From Brevibacterium atlanticum (lineage in GTDB: Bacteria; Actinomycetota; Actinomycetes; Actinomycetales; Brevibacteriaceae), in assembly GCF_011617245.1 (NCBI RefSeq), contig NZ_CP050152.1, forward strand, positions 620,001-684,000: a DNA stretch of 64,000 nt, read 5' to 3'. Both the position numbers and the translations under genes were made by a program. Of the stretch, positions 44,060-52,688 are shown one piece after another. Below the pieces are notes generated by a model. It did no database searches. It was not told where the DNA came from and worked only from the letters and a program-made list of their open reading frames with translations. Every line of letters starts with the position of its first letter. Positions within the stretch are counted from its first letter, which is position 1.

Positions 44060-44267
44060 TCGACGACCTTCCCTGAGGTTGCGGTGCTGTTCTTCCGCAA
44101 TGTCTAGTCGGCGAGATTCGGAGGCGCCCTGCCCGACGAGGCATGATTGGGTGGGGCGCCCGGTATGATAAGGCGGGTCCGAGGCCGCGCTTTCCTCCCG
44201 TGGAGCGGACGAGCGCGACCTGGCGACGGCGCCCATGTGGACTGTTGATTCGCAAAGGAGCGAGATT

Positions 44268-44309
44268 GTGAGACCGATAGCAGATACGCGGCTGAAGGTG
44301 GTCGCGTGA
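44268..44309 (+). CDS. 13-residue leader peptide ORF coupled to gntR
   Basis: AAAGGAG (44254-44260) sits at ideal spacing before GTG 44268. The 13-codon frame (MRPIADTRLKVVA) ends in a TGA that overlaps the GntR start as GTGA (44306-44309). It would couple GntR translation to the leader. No attenuator stem was identified. Confidence 0.45.
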   Translation: MRPIADTRLKVVA

Positions 44310-44983
44310 GAGAGACTCCGACACTTCCTTGGGTGAGCGAGCAGGGTTTGCCGACGGTGGCATCGAAGATTTCGGCCTGGGCGGCGCGGGAGGTCATTGA
44401 GTGTCGCATTGATTCGGGTTCTCTGCTGACTGAGTCCGATCTTGCGCGGGCACTCGGAGCTAGTCGCACACCGGCGCGGGAGGCCATGCTCGAGCTGGAA
44501 CGTTGGGGGCTGGTCCGCCTCGTGCCGAAGAAGGGAGCAATCGTGACGTCTGTGACCATGAAGGATCGACATGACCTGCTCGCTGTGCGGACAATGTTTG
44601 AAACCGGCGCCGTGCAGTCAGCGCTCGCGAGCTCGGAGCTTGAGCGGCTTGCCGTGGATCTGCGGTATCTCCTCGGTGAGCAGCGACAGGCATACGAAGC
44701 CGGCGATCTGCTTCGCTTCGCGGCCGTCGACTTCTCATTTCACGCCCGCATCATCGGGAGCGGGAACAACGAAGTCGTCAATGAGCTCCTGGCGACAATG
44801 GGGCCGCGGTTGGCGAGGCTGACGTACCGGGCTGTCCTTGATCACCCGGAGATCCTCCCCTCGCTCCTTGCTGAACACGAGCGATTGATCGAGCGTGCGG
44901 AGTGCAGAGACGCGCTCGGGTTCGGACGGCTTGTGAAGGATCACATCTGGGACTCGCATTCCGCGATTCCCGTGAAGAGCTGA
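44306..44983 (+). CDS. GntR family regulator (FCD type)
   Basis: The 225-residue regulator has a winged helix (AREVIECRIDSGSLLTESDLA; SRTPAREAMLELERWGLVRL) and an FCD domain (VDFSFHARIIGSGNNEVV, TMGPRLARLTYRAVLDHPE). Highly similar along its length to the regulator at 26455, which also sits next to an MFS transporter, so these are paralogous modules with probably related ligands. The GTG start overlaps a leader-peptide stop. It follows the MHS transporter and likely controls that transporter or the amidohydrolase operon. Confidence 0.9.
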   Translation: MRETPTLPWVSEQGLPTVASKISAWAAREVIECRIDSGSLLTESDLARALGASRTPAREAMLELERWGLVRLVPKKGAIVTSVTMKDRHDLLAVRTMFETGAVQSALASSELERLAVDLRYLLGEQRQAYEAGDLLRFAAVDFSFHARIIGSGNNEVVNELLATMGPRLARLTYRAVLDHPEILPSLLAEHERLIERAECRDALGFGRLVKDHIWDSHSAIPVKS

Positions 44984-45370
44984 GCTCGCCGAGTCTGAAG
45001 CGTGCGATCGGCGTGGCGCGAGAACGCGTGTGTGAACCGGGCCGGCGGACTGTCCGATGCCCCTCGCGATGAGTGGAGGCCTGGTGACCGCCCCTCGCAA
45101 CCTTCTTGTCGAGACGCGCTGAGGTGAGATCGATTCGAGTCAGGCGATTGACTGTTTCCCCGCAGCTTCGGTCTCGGTTGCAGAACCCTATGGTCGCCCG
45201 GCGGGATTTCCGCGATTGTCGACCCAGATGTCCAGAATGCAGTGCTCGGTACCTAAGGTGGTTACTGTGTGTTGCGGCCGCGGGTGAAACCGACGATTAC
45301 AGGCGTTCCTGCCTACACTGTCCTGTCCTGATGCCATCGCGGCCGCGAACCATACCCATACGGCAGTGAA
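44984..45370. other. Gap between convergent gntR and enoyl-CoA hydratase genes
   Basis: No convincing gene in 387 bases. Two GCGGCCGCG segments (near 45273 and 45340) face each other about 67 bases apart and could pair across a long loop. Otherwise I see nothing. Confidence 0.5.
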
Positions 45371-46138
45371 TCAGCGTCCCTGCCATTCCACGGGTGATTT
45401 CGACAGGAATGCCTCGACTGCCGCGGCGAAGTCGGCACTTCCATACACCTTGGAAATGACATCTGAATCGTCGAGGGTGCGAGAGGAATTGAGCCGTCTG
45501 AGGTTCTCTTTGATCGACCACTGGGTGAGTGGGGCGCCACCGGTGATGCTCGCGACAGTCTGCTCGGCGACTGTATCGAGGTCATCGTCGACTGACGTGA
45601 GGAAACCGCAGCTGAGGGCCTCCTGCGCGTTGACCCTTCGTGCGGTCAGCAGCATCGATGTCACGCGCGGTTCTCCGAAGACTCGCACCAGCCTGCGCAG
45701 CGTACTCGCCGACAAGGTGTTACCTAGAGTTTTGGCGATCGGAACGGAGAACGAGGCTTTGGGAGCCGCGACACGCACGTCAGCACAGGCAGCGATTCCC
45801 AGACCGCCCCCGACGCAATGTCCATCGATCACAGCGATGACGGGCTTGCTGACGGCCGCGAGAAGGCTGAGCACTTCGTCGATTCGATTCTCATATGCGA
45901 CTCCATCCGTACCCGAGAAGCCTCTGAATTGGGCGATATCCGTACCGGCGACGAAAGCGCGCCCACCAGCTCCGCGAAGGACGAGTGCCCGGAGGTGCGG
46001 ATCCGCGTCTATCTTTGCCGCTGCCTCGGCGAGAGCCTGGTACATCTCCCAGGTCATCGCGTTCCGGGCATCGGGGCGGTTGAAAGTGACATGAAGCGCG
46101 GAGTCACGCACCTCGGTGATCACGTCGACTGTCGTCAT
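45371..46138 (-). CDS. Enoyl-CoA hydratase/isomerase family protein
   Basis: The 255-residue crotonase-fold enzyme has HVTFNRPDARNAMTWEM, the oxyanion-hole segment GAGGRAFVAGTDIAQF, and the second signature KPVIAVIDGHCVGGGLGIAACADVRVAA. Catalytic position one (Glu of GAG in hydratases) is not conserved as in FadB-type hydratases, so isomerase or hydrolase activity is possible. The start overlaps the stop of the CoA-transferase gene by four bases (ATGA), so the two act together on the same acyl-CoA. Confidence 0.9.
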   Translation of the reverse strand: MTTVDVITEVRDSALHVTFNRPDARNAMTWEMYQALAEAAAKIDADPHLRALVLRGAGGRAFVAGTDIAQFRGFSGTDGVAYENRIDEVLSLLAAVSKPVIAVIDGHCVGGGLGIAACADVRVAAPKASFSVPIAKTLGNTLSASTLRRLVRVFGEPRVTSMLLTARRVNAQEALSCGFLTSVDDDLDTVAEQTVASITGGAPLTQWSIKENLRRLNSSRTLDDSDVISKVYGSADFAAAVEAFLSKSPVEWQGR

Positions 46139-47355
46139 CGCTGGACCTCCGCTTTCTGCGCTGTTGCGATCTGTGGTGTGAGCTCGTCGAGAATTCGGTC
46201 CGTATCGGCTCCCAGCGACGGACCCGCGGCGCCATGGGTGAGGCGCGAACGGGAGAAGCGCATGGGGTTGCCCAGCTGTCTCACCGGGCCGACCCTGGGG
46301 TGTGGGGCATCCCAGAAGTAGTCACGAGCATTGAGGTGGTCGTCGTTGAAAACCTGCTCGAAGCCGTTGATCGGAGCTGCCGGCACACCGACTCTGTTCA
46401 TCTCCTCGAGGATCTCTTCGACGCTTCGATCGGCAAACTTCTCCTCGATGATCGCAATGAGCGCCTCTCGGTTCTCCAACCGCTTCGCCGGCTCGGAGAA
46501 CAGCTCGTTCTCCTCGAGGAAGGCGAAGTCGAACGCCGTGCAGAAACGCAGCCAAGTGGCCTGGGTGTTCGCACCGATAGTCACATAACCGTCCTTGGCC
46601 GACATTGCCTGGTAGGGCGCCTGGGCTTGATGGGCGGAACCGTTGGGGCGACCGACTGTGCCGGCCCCGTAGTAGCTGCCGGCCTCCCACACCGCCAGCG
46701 AGACCGCTGATTCGAAGAGCGAAACATCGAGATGCTGCCCGTGCCCAGAGATTCTGCGCTCGTAAAGCGCTGACACGATGCCGAGGGCCATATAGAGGGC
46801 GGTCGTGAGATCGCAGATAGGGACTCCGACCTTGACCGGAGGCTGGTCGGGGAAACCGGTGATACTCATGAGGCCTGACCGCGCTTGGGCCATGATGTCG
46901 AGCCCAGCGAGCGGGGCGAGCGGGCCGTCCTGCCCCCAGCCGGATGCTGAGGCGTAGATGAGACCCGGATGATCGTCCTTGAGGTCCTCATACCCGAGAC
47001 CCATCTTCTTCAACGATCCTGGTCGCAGGTTTTCGACGAGAACGTCTGCGGTCCTGAGGAGCGCGATGAATGAGGATCTGCCCTCCTCGGATTTGAGGTC
47101 AAGGACGACGGACTCCTTGTTCCTATTCAGCCGCATGAAGGGGCTGGACTCGCCGTCGATGTGCGGTCCCGAGGCTCGAGTCGCATCGCCCGTGCCGGGC
47201 GATTCTACCTTGATCACCCTTGCCCCCATATCGGCCAGCTGCATCGTTGCGAACGGTCCTGCGATGAAGACTCCGACCTCGAGGACTGTGATCCCTGCGA
47301 GTGGGCCAGAGGAGTTCTTCGACGTGCCCCTTGCTTCTCCGTTTGACTGACTCAT
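46135..47355 (-). CDS. CaiB/BaiF family (class III) CoA-transferase
   Basis: The 406-residue enzyme of the formyl-CoA transferase family has GPLAGITVLEVGVFIAGPFATMQLADMGA, RNKESVVLDLKSEEGR, and VLVENLRPG with the downstream YASASGWGQDGPLA region. LFESAVSLAVWEAGSYY follows. It transfers CoA to a carboxylic acid, supplying the substrate of the coupled hydratase. ATG 47353-47355 is preceded by GAGAGGTGAT; the extra upstream codons to 47379 are unneeded. Divergent from a GntR gene with two operator candidates between. Confidence 0.92.
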   Translation of the reverse strand: MSQSNGEARGTSKNSSGPLAGITVLEVGVFIAGPFATMQLADMGARVIKVESPGTGDATRASGPHIDGESSPFMRLNRNKESVVLDLKSEEGRSSFIALLRTADVLVENLRPGSLKKMGLGYEDLKDDHPGLIYASASGWGQDGPLAPLAGLDIMAQARSGLMSITGFPDQPPVKVGVPICDLTTALYMALGIVSALYERRISGHGQHLDVSLFESAVSLAVWEAGSYYGAGTVGRPNGSAHQAQAPYQAMSAKDGYVTIGANTQATWLRFCTAFDFAFLEENELFSEPAKRLENREALIAIIEEKFADRSVEEILEEMNRVGVPAAPINGFEQVFNDDHLNARDYFWDAPHPRVGPVRQLGNPMRFSRSRLTHGAAGPSLGADTDRILDELTPQIATAQKAEVQR

Positions 47356-47390
47356 GATTATCACCTCTCTGTGTTGCATATCACTGTCGA

Positions 47391-47400
47391 TTGTCTACAA
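47391..47400. promoter_or_regulatory. FCD-GntR type operator TTGTCTACAA
   Basis: TTGT-N2-ACAA matches the general shape of FadR/FCD-subfamily GntR sites. It lies between the divergent CoA-transferase and GntR genes. Confidence 0.55.
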
Positions 47401-47420
47401 TAGGCTATCAGTAGATGTTT

Positions 47421-47438
47421 TGCACGTCAGCACGTGCA
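47421..47438. promoter_or_regulatory. Second operator candidate TGCACGT-N4-ACGTGCA
   Basis: A perfect 7-base-arm palindrome 21 bases from the TTGT site and 31 bases before the GntR start. Confidence 0.55.
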
Positions 47439-47468
47439 CGTGGGCGAATCTGAAGGGGTATGCAGGCG

Positions 47469-48203
47469 ATGGCACCATCACAGGCGACTGACTCGCTCAT
47501 CGACAGTCCAAGCTTGGCGGAGCTCGCGGCGGTCAAGATCAGTGAATTGGTATTCCGCGGGGAAATAGGGCCTGACGATCGCGTGGTCGAGGAACATCTC
47601 TGCAGTCGCCTCGGAGTCTCCCGGGCGCCTGTCCGTGAGGGCCTGAGGATCCTTGAAGGCTCCGGACTCGTAGTCCGACGTCCGCGTGCCGGCGTCCGAG
47701 TCGCCAGCCTCAGTCAGAATGACGTCTTCGAAATCCTCACCTTCCGCGAGGGCCTGGAGCAGATGGCCGTCACTCACCTTTACCGTTTCACCGACGACAT
47801 TGCCTCGGTGGACACGACAGAGCTGGACTCGGCGCTCGAGAAGCTCGCTGATGAGTTCGAGAACGGTGACGATGAGTTCGGCCGCATCGAGGCCAGTTAC
47901 GCCTTCCACACTGAGCTGGTCAGACTCTGCGGCAACACTCGGATAGTCGCTAGCTATAGACAGATCACCATGCAGGTCAAGCTTTGCATGTCGCTGAATC
48001 TCCGCCGCCTCAACACCGTCGAGAGTCCGAGCGAAAACGTTGCCAGGCACCGCGAGCTGCGTGGCGCCGTACTGTCCGGCGATGTCAACTCGGCGCTCGA
48101 GGCTATCAGCGGCCACGGTCATGACACTTTCGCCAGGGAATTCCTGGACACCCTCCCCGGGGGGACCGCGCGCTCCGCTCAGTGGCTCGATACTCGAGGT
48201 TGA
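47469..48203 (+). CDS. GntR family regulator (FCD type)
   Basis: The 244-residue regulator has a winged helix (ISELVFRGEIGPDDRVVEEHLCSRLGVSRAPVREGLRILEGSGLV) and an FCD domain (ILTFREGLEQMAVTHL, ASYAFHTELVRLCGN, HRELRGAVLSGD). I prefer ATG 47469 because AAGGGG (47453-47458) is at proper spacing from it; ATG 47460 would be only one base away. Divergent from the CoA-transferase/hydratase pair and 81 bases before a GntP-type permease, so it probably controls both. Confidence 0.88.
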   Translation: MAPSQATDSLIDSPSLAELAAVKISELVFRGEIGPDDRVVEEHLCSRLGVSRAPVREGLRILEGSGLVVRRPRAGVRVASLSQNDVFEILTFREGLEQMAVTHLYRFTDDIASVDTTELDSALEKLADEFENGDDEFGRIEASYAFHTELVRLCGNTRIVASYRQITMQVKLCMSLNLRRLNTVESPSENVARHRELRGAVLSGDVNSALEAISGHGHDTFAREFLDTLPGGTARSAQWLDTRG

Positions 48204-48284
48204 GCCAGCACGTCGGAGATCACAGCACAAGGCGCGGACCCGCCCCACGGTTCGGATTCAACGAAGAATCAGGAGTTCCCAACA

Positions 48285-49625
48285 ATGGCCGACTGGCTGA
48301 CAGTACTGCACACCCTCATCACCGTGGCCGGAGTCATCGTGTTGATTCTGGCGCTGAAGATCAACCCGCTCTTCGCGCTCCTTATCGGAGCCGGCTACCT
48401 GGGGCTTGTGACAGGCCAGGGATTCGGCCCGACAGCCGAGATCATAGCGACCGGCTTCGGGAACATCATGGCCGAAATCGGGTTGCTCATCGTCTTCGGT
48501 GTGCTACTCGGCAAACTGTTGGCGAAACTGGGCGCGATCGAGGGATTGGTCGCCGCGCTGATGGCTGTCTCCGGCAAGCGGTTCGCGCCCTATGCATTGG
48601 GTGTGACGAGCGGAACCGTGCTGCAGTCGATCTTCTCTGACGTGATCTTCGTGATCACAGCTCCAGTAGGACGATCGGTCGCCGGGCGCATCGGACGTGC
48701 GGGCACCGGAATAGTCTCGGCGGCGATGTGCGCGGGCATTCTGTTCGGGTTGACGATGATGATCCCCAGCGTCGGATCCTTGGCTCTGAGCTCGCTGCTC
48801 GAGATCCCGATTCCGCGCTTCTTGGCCTTCGGCATCATCACAGCAATCCTCGGCATCGTCATCACCATCGGCATCATGAAGACGCTGTTCCTCCGTTTCG
48901 GATTCTGGAATGCCGCGACCGATGAGGAAACTTACGCCGGCTCGATCGACGATTCCGCACCTGAGGAGGACGCGCCTCGGCGTCTTCCCCTGTGGCTGAC
49001 GATCAGCCCGGTGTTCCTTGCGCTCGTGCTCATTGCCTCAGAATCGATCCTGACGAACATGTCGATTGACATTCCGATCATGGACTTCTTCGGCGCCCCC
49101 ACAATCGCCATGTTCTGCGCGACGTTTATGGCCTATGTTCTGCTTCTCGTGCACAGAGGCAACGAATGCGTGACGACGACTCTGAAATCAGGATTCGCCG
49201 CGAGCGGAGAGATCTTGGCCCTCACCGGGCTGGGAGGATCCTTGGCTGAGATGGTGAAGTCCATCGGTCTGGGGGACATTTTGGGGAGCATGTTCGAAGC
49301 GGATGCTGCGTCTCCGATCCTCCTCGCATGGCTTCTCGCCGTAGTCCTGCATACGGCGATCGGGTCCGTGTCGGTTGCCTCGATCACAGCCGCCGGATTT
49401 CTTGCTCCCGTGGCGGCGTCGACCGGTGTCGACCCGGTGCTCATCGCTCTTGCAGCCGCCTCGGGGTCGCTCTTTCTCATGACCGTGCACAGCAACTTCT
49501 TCTGGATGGTCAAGACGATGCTCGGGCAGACGACGAAGGGCGCCGTGAAATCCGTCAGCGTGACGACGAGCGTCGGAAGTGTCGTCGGCCTTGGGCTCGT
49601 CTACGTCTGGTCGATATTTCTCTGA
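48285..49625 (+). CDS. GntP family permease (gluconate/hydroxyacid:H+ symporter type)
   Basis: The 446-residue membrane protein has 12 or more predicted helices in the GntP/DsdX/YgbN pattern: LILALKINPLFALLIGAGYLG, ATGFGNIMAEIGLLIVFGVLLGKLLAKLGA and ILALTGLGGSLAEMVKSIGLGDIL. AIGSVSVASITAAGF and VHSNFFWMVKTMLGQT follow later. Family members import gluconate, glycerate, serine or other hydroxyacids. Under the upstream GntR and near the CoA-transferase pair, it likely brings in the acid that is CoA-activated. GGAG precedes the ATG at good spacing. Confidence 0.9.
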   Translation: MADWLTVLHTLITVAGVIVLILALKINPLFALLIGAGYLGLVTGQGFGPTAEIIATGFGNIMAEIGLLIVFGVLLGKLLAKLGAIEGLVAALMAVSGKRFAPYALGVTSGTVLQSIFSDVIFVITAPVGRSVAGRIGRAGTGIVSAAMCAGILFGLTMMIPSVGSLALSSLLEIPIPRFLAFGIITAILGIVITIGIMKTLFLRFGFWNAATDEETYAGSIDDSAPEEDAPRRLPLWLTISPVFLALVLIASESILTNMSIDIPIMDFFGAPTIAMFCATFMAYVLLLVHRGNECVTTTLKSGFAASGEILALTGLGGSLAEMVKSIGLGDILGSMFEADAASPILLAWLLAVVLHTAIGSVSVASITAAGFLAPVAASTGVDPVLIALAAASGSLFLMTVHSNFFWMVKTMLGQTTKGAVKSVSVTTSVGSVVGLGLVYVWSIFL

Positions 49626-49726
49626 GATCTGCGTGGTTCCGGAGCAGGAATCGTGAGACTTCACCTACTCCTGTTCCCTGCCATTGCTTAGGATGACAAT
49701 TAACCGCTATCTAGCTTGAGGACATA

Positions 49727-51436
49727 ATGTTAGGAAGTCAGCGTAAGTATTCATCACCGGCGGTCAGCGCCTTCATCGACATCATGGGTTCACGCCACGT
49801 GCTCACCTCGGCGCGAGCGACGGCACCCTATGCGAAGGGCAACCGCTTCGGCGGCGGCAACGTGCTCGCGGTGCTGCGGCCCGGCAGCCTCGTTGATATG
49901 TGGCGGGCACTGCAGGTATGCGTCGACCACGACCTCATCGTCATCCCCCAGTCGGCGAACACCGGCCTGACCGGGGGATCGGGGCCCGGCGATCAGGACT
50001 ACGACCGCGAGATCGTCATCATCTCCACCCTGCGCATCAACCAGATCCACCTCATCAACGACGCTCGTGAGGCCGTATGCCTGGCCGGATCGACGCTCTA
50101 CGAACTCGAGGACGCACTCGCCGCGCACGGTCGTGAGCCGCATTCGGTCATCGGCTCGTCCTCGATCGGTGCCTCGGTCATCGGCGGCATCGCGAACAAC
50201 TCCGGCGGCAGCCAGATCCGCAAAGGCCCGGCCTTCACGGAACACGCGATCTTCGCCCGCGTCACCGCCGACGGCAAACTCGAACTCGTCAATCATCTGG
50301 GCATCAGCCTCGGCGAGGATCCCGCGCACATCCTCGACAAGCTCCAGCGTGGGCACTGGGACCCCTCCGATGTCACCCCACCGCCCGAGGACACCTTTGA
50401 GACCGACTACGCCGACCACGTGCGCGAGATCGTCGACTCCCCGGCCCGCTACAACGCGAATCCGAAGTTCCTCCACGAGGCCTCCGGGTCGGCGGGCAAG
50501 CTCATGGTCTTCGCCGTGCGCACCCGCACGTTTCCCAAGGTCAAGGACACGACCACGTTCTACATCGGCACGAACAGCCCGGCCGAACTCGAGGAGCTGC
50601 GCCGGAAGATCCTCACCTCGGATCGGCCGCTGCCGATCTCGGGAGAATACATGGGTAGGCCGTCGTTCGACCTCGCGGAGAAGTACGGCAAGGACACGTT
50701 CGTGTCCGTCAAGCATGCGGGCAGCCGCGAGCAGATCAAGCTCTTCGCGCTGAAGAACTGGGCCAATGGGGTGTTCGCGAAGATGCCGTTCTTCGGCGAG
50801 ACCGTCGCCGACACGATCGCCCAGCGTGCCTTCGGCCTCCTGCCGCAGCAGCTGCCGAAGCGGATGCTCGAGTTCCGCGACCGCTTCGAACATCACCTTC
50901 TCCTCGTCGTCGCAGGAGAGGAGAAAGCCGCGACCGAAGAATTCCTCAATTCCTTCTTCGCCGAGGCTGCCCACGAGGGGGACTTCTTCATCTGCACTTC
51001 CGATGAGGCGAAGTCTGCGATGCTCCATCGCTTCGGTGCCGCGAGTGCGGCCACCCGGTACTTCAACCTCAATCGCGAGGACTCCTCGGAGATGATCACC
51101 TTCGATGTCGCGCTGCGACGGGACGAGGAGGACTGGCTCGAGGTGCTGCCCGATGAGATCGCCGATCAGCTGCACATCAGCTCGTACTACGGTCACTTCT
51201 TCTGCCACGTCCTCCACCAGGATCATGTGGCGAAGAAGGGCGTCGATCCGGTGGCGCTGAAGAAGCAGATGATGAAACTCCTCGAGGCCCGGGGCGCGGC
51301 CGTGCCTGCCGAACACAACTACGGTCGGCTCTACCACGTGCCGGAGACGATGGAGGCTCACTTCAAGGAGCTCGACCCGTGCAACGTCTTCAACCCCGGC
51401 TTCGGCGAGACCTCCCCGCACAAGAACTGGGCGTGA
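49727..51436 (+). CDS. dld: Quinone-dependent D-lactate dehydrogenase
   Basis: The 569-residue FAD flavoprotein of the membrane-associated Dld type oxidises D-lactate to pyruvate and reduces quinone. It has the FAD-binding PCMH domain: YAKGNRFGGGNVLAVLRPGSLVDMW, ANTGLTGGSGPGDQDYDREIVIIS and HSVIGSSSIGASVIGGIANNSGGSQIRKGPAFTE. The Dld-specific C-terminal membrane-binding domain contains HHLLLVVAGE and the HFFCHVLHQDH segment. GAGG lies six bases before the ATG. High GC and regular codon use mark the return to backbone sequence after the accessory region. Confidence 0.93.
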   Translation: MLGSQRKYSSPAVSAFIDIMGSRHVLTSARATAPYAKGNRFGGGNVLAVLRPGSLVDMWRALQVCVDHDLIVIPQSANTGLTGGSGPGDQDYDREIVIISTLRINQIHLINDAREAVCLAGSTLYELEDALAAHGREPHSVIGSSSIGASVIGGIANNSGGSQIRKGPAFTEHAIFARVTADGKLELVNHLGISLGEDPAHILDKLQRGHWDPSDVTPPPEDTFETDYADHVREIVDSPARYNANPKFLHEASGSAGKLMVFAVRTRTFPKVKDTTTFYIGTNSPAELEELRRKILTSDRPLPISGEYMGRPSFDLAEKYGKDTFVSVKHAGSREQIKLFALKNWANGVFAKMPFFGETVADTIAQRAFGLLPQQLPKRMLEFRDRFEHHLLLVVAGEEKAATEEFLNSFFAEAAHEGDFFICTSDEAKSAMLHRFGAASAATRYFNLNREDSSEMITFDVALRRDEEDWLEVLPDEIADQLHISSYYGHFFCHVLHQDHVAKKGVDPVALKKQMMKLLEARGAAVPAEHNYGRLYHVPETMEAHFKELDPCNVFNPGFGETSPHKNWA

Positions 51437-51477
51437 GAGCGGCCCCTCAGCACGGCCCTCACGCATCCCACACAGTC

Positions 51478-51517
51478 AGCGGCACACCACCCCGGTGCAA
51501 CGAGGTGGTGTGCCGCT
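51478..51517. terminator. Terminator after dld
   Basis: AGCGGCACACCACC and GGTGGTGTGCCGCT form a perfect 14-bp stem with a 12-base loop, 41 bases after the dld stop. No gene is seen between it and the next gene at 51660. Confidence 0.8.
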
Positions 51518-51659
51518 AACAGTGCCTGATGCTTCACGAGCGGTGCGATTAATCGCTCACGGTGACGGATGCTGTCGGGGAAGGGACTCCGACGACGGTG
51601 CTGGTTGCCCATGGCCGTCTGCGGAACCGACGGAACCCGCACCATCCTGGCGACCCGCC

Positions 51660-52232
51660 TCAGTCCTCGTCTTCGATGTCAGCGGCGGCGGCCGCCTCGG
51701 CGCGGGCCTGCTTGATCTTGCGGACACGGGAGATCGTCATCAGGGTGAGTGCCGCGATGAACCCGAAGGCCGCAGCGAACACAATGGTGTAGGCGCTCGT
51801 AGGGGCACCGAGCGTTGTCGCCCCCATTCCGGCATTGATGAGCGGATATCCTTCGCTCATGTGGAAGACGATCGCGCCGACCCAGACGATGGCGAATACG
51901 GCACCTACGATGTTGCCGATGATGAGCCGCCTCGGCGAGACGCGAGACATGGCCATCGAGAAATCGACGTTTTCGCGATTGCAGTACGCCGAAATGACGA
52001 CGCTCGTGACCATGGATCCGAGGACGATGAGCGAACTCCATATTCCGGCTCCGAGGGTGGCGAAGATGAGCGCGAGAGCGAAGAACACATACGTCGAGAC
52101 GACAGCGCCGAGTGTGTAGGCCCGCAGGATGACGTCCCGTTCGCGTTCATCACCCATCGAGGGGTCGTCGAAGCCGGCGATCCGGTCGGCGAGTTCGTTG
52201 GTGGGCTTCTTCTTGTCGCTCGTGCTGTTCAT
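51660..52232 (-). CDS. Four-helix membrane protein of unknown function
   Basis: The 190-residue protein has four predicted membrane segments (about residues 38-60, 63-82, 106-126, 144-165; for example AVVSTYVFFALALIFATLGAG and IIGNIVGAVFAIVWVGAIVF). Charged ends flank them, and the tail is acidic (ADIEDED). I do not recognise the family. The start overlaps the stop of the upstream XRE regulator (ATGA). Small HTH plus multi-helix membrane protein is a common pair in which the regulator controls the membrane partner. Confidence 0.8.
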   Translation of the reverse strand: MNSTSDKKKPTNELADRIAGFDDPSMGDERERDVILRAYTLGAVVSTYVFFALALIFATLGAGIWSSLIVLGSMVTSVVISAYCNRENVDFSMAMSRVSPRRLIIGNIVGAVFAIVWVGAIVFHMSEGYPLINAGMGATTLGAPTSAYTIVFAAAFGFIAALTLMTISRVRKIKQARAEAAAAADIEDED

Positions 52233-52441
52233 GATGGTTCCTCCTTCAGCGAGAAGATCTCTTCGACGGTGGTCTCGAGTGCGCGGGCGATGCGCAGTGC
52301 CAGGTAGACGCTCGGGGCGTAGTCCCCGCGTTCGGTCGCGATGATCGTCTGGCGCGAGACCCCGGTGAGCTGTGCCAGCTGGGCCTGAGTGAGCCCAGCG
52401 GCCTTGCGAACCTGTTTGAGGTCCGAGGTCTGAACTTCCAT
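52229..52441 (-). CDS. Small XRE family helix-turn-helix regulator
   Basis: This 70-residue Cro/CI-type protein is almost all HTH: LKQVRKAAGLTQAQLAQLTGVSRQTIIATERGDYAPSVYLALRIARAL, then ETTVEEIFSL, matching the YozG-like group. The ATG at 52441 has AAGGAG upstream; the frame continues to 52507 but lacks a ribosome site there. First gene of a two-gene operon with the membrane protein. The promoter region carries several TGTCAA boxes, so autoregulation is likely. Confidence 0.88.
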   Translation of the reverse strand: MEVQTSDLKQVRKAAGLTQAQLAQLTGVSRQTIIATERGDYAPSVYLALRIARALETTVEEIFSLKEEPS

Positions 52442-52449
52442 GGGGCTCC

Positions 52450-52521
52450 TTGATGTCAACTTTTCTTTACATTTAAAAGTAAAACATGCTTGACATCTGT
52501 ATGTCAATGATCTTTGACATC
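52450..52521. promoter_or_regulatory. Repeated TTGACAT/ATGTCAA boxes in the XRE gene promoter
   Basis: TTGACAT-N4-ATGTCAA (52490-52507) is a perfect palindrome. Further half-sites occur at 52453-52459 (ATGTCAA-like) and 52514-52520 (TTGACAT). TTTAC-N8-GTAAA lies between them (about 52466-52483). These could serve both as -35 elements and as operators of the XRE protein. Confidence 0.6.
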
Positions 52522-52614
52522 GCCGAGGTGGCCCCGCGGTTTCGCTCGCGGACCGGGCTCATCGTAGAGGCTGAGTTGGGCTCGAACGCGCGCGTCCCTC
52601 ACCGCAGATGACAG

Positions 52615-52638
52615 AACACCCCGACGCAACGGGGTGTT
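52615..52638. terminator. Terminator after the MFS gene
   Basis: AACACCCCG and CGGGGTGTT form a 9-bp stem with a 6-base loop, 50 bases past the MFS stop on the - strand. On the + strand it runs into TTTTC. Confidence 0.7.
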
Positions 52639-52688
52639 TTCGCGTTGAAGGTGAGAGACGCAGTCCGGCTGCAGCCCCAGCAGCGCCC

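Noticed and set aside
45106..45369. 87-codon + strand frame after gntR
   Set aside because: No ribosome site, no recognisable motif and unusual Arg/Cys-rich composition.
49790..51466. 558-codon - strand frame opposite D-lactate dehydrogenase
   Set aside because: Antisense shadow; dld on the + strand has full family motifs.
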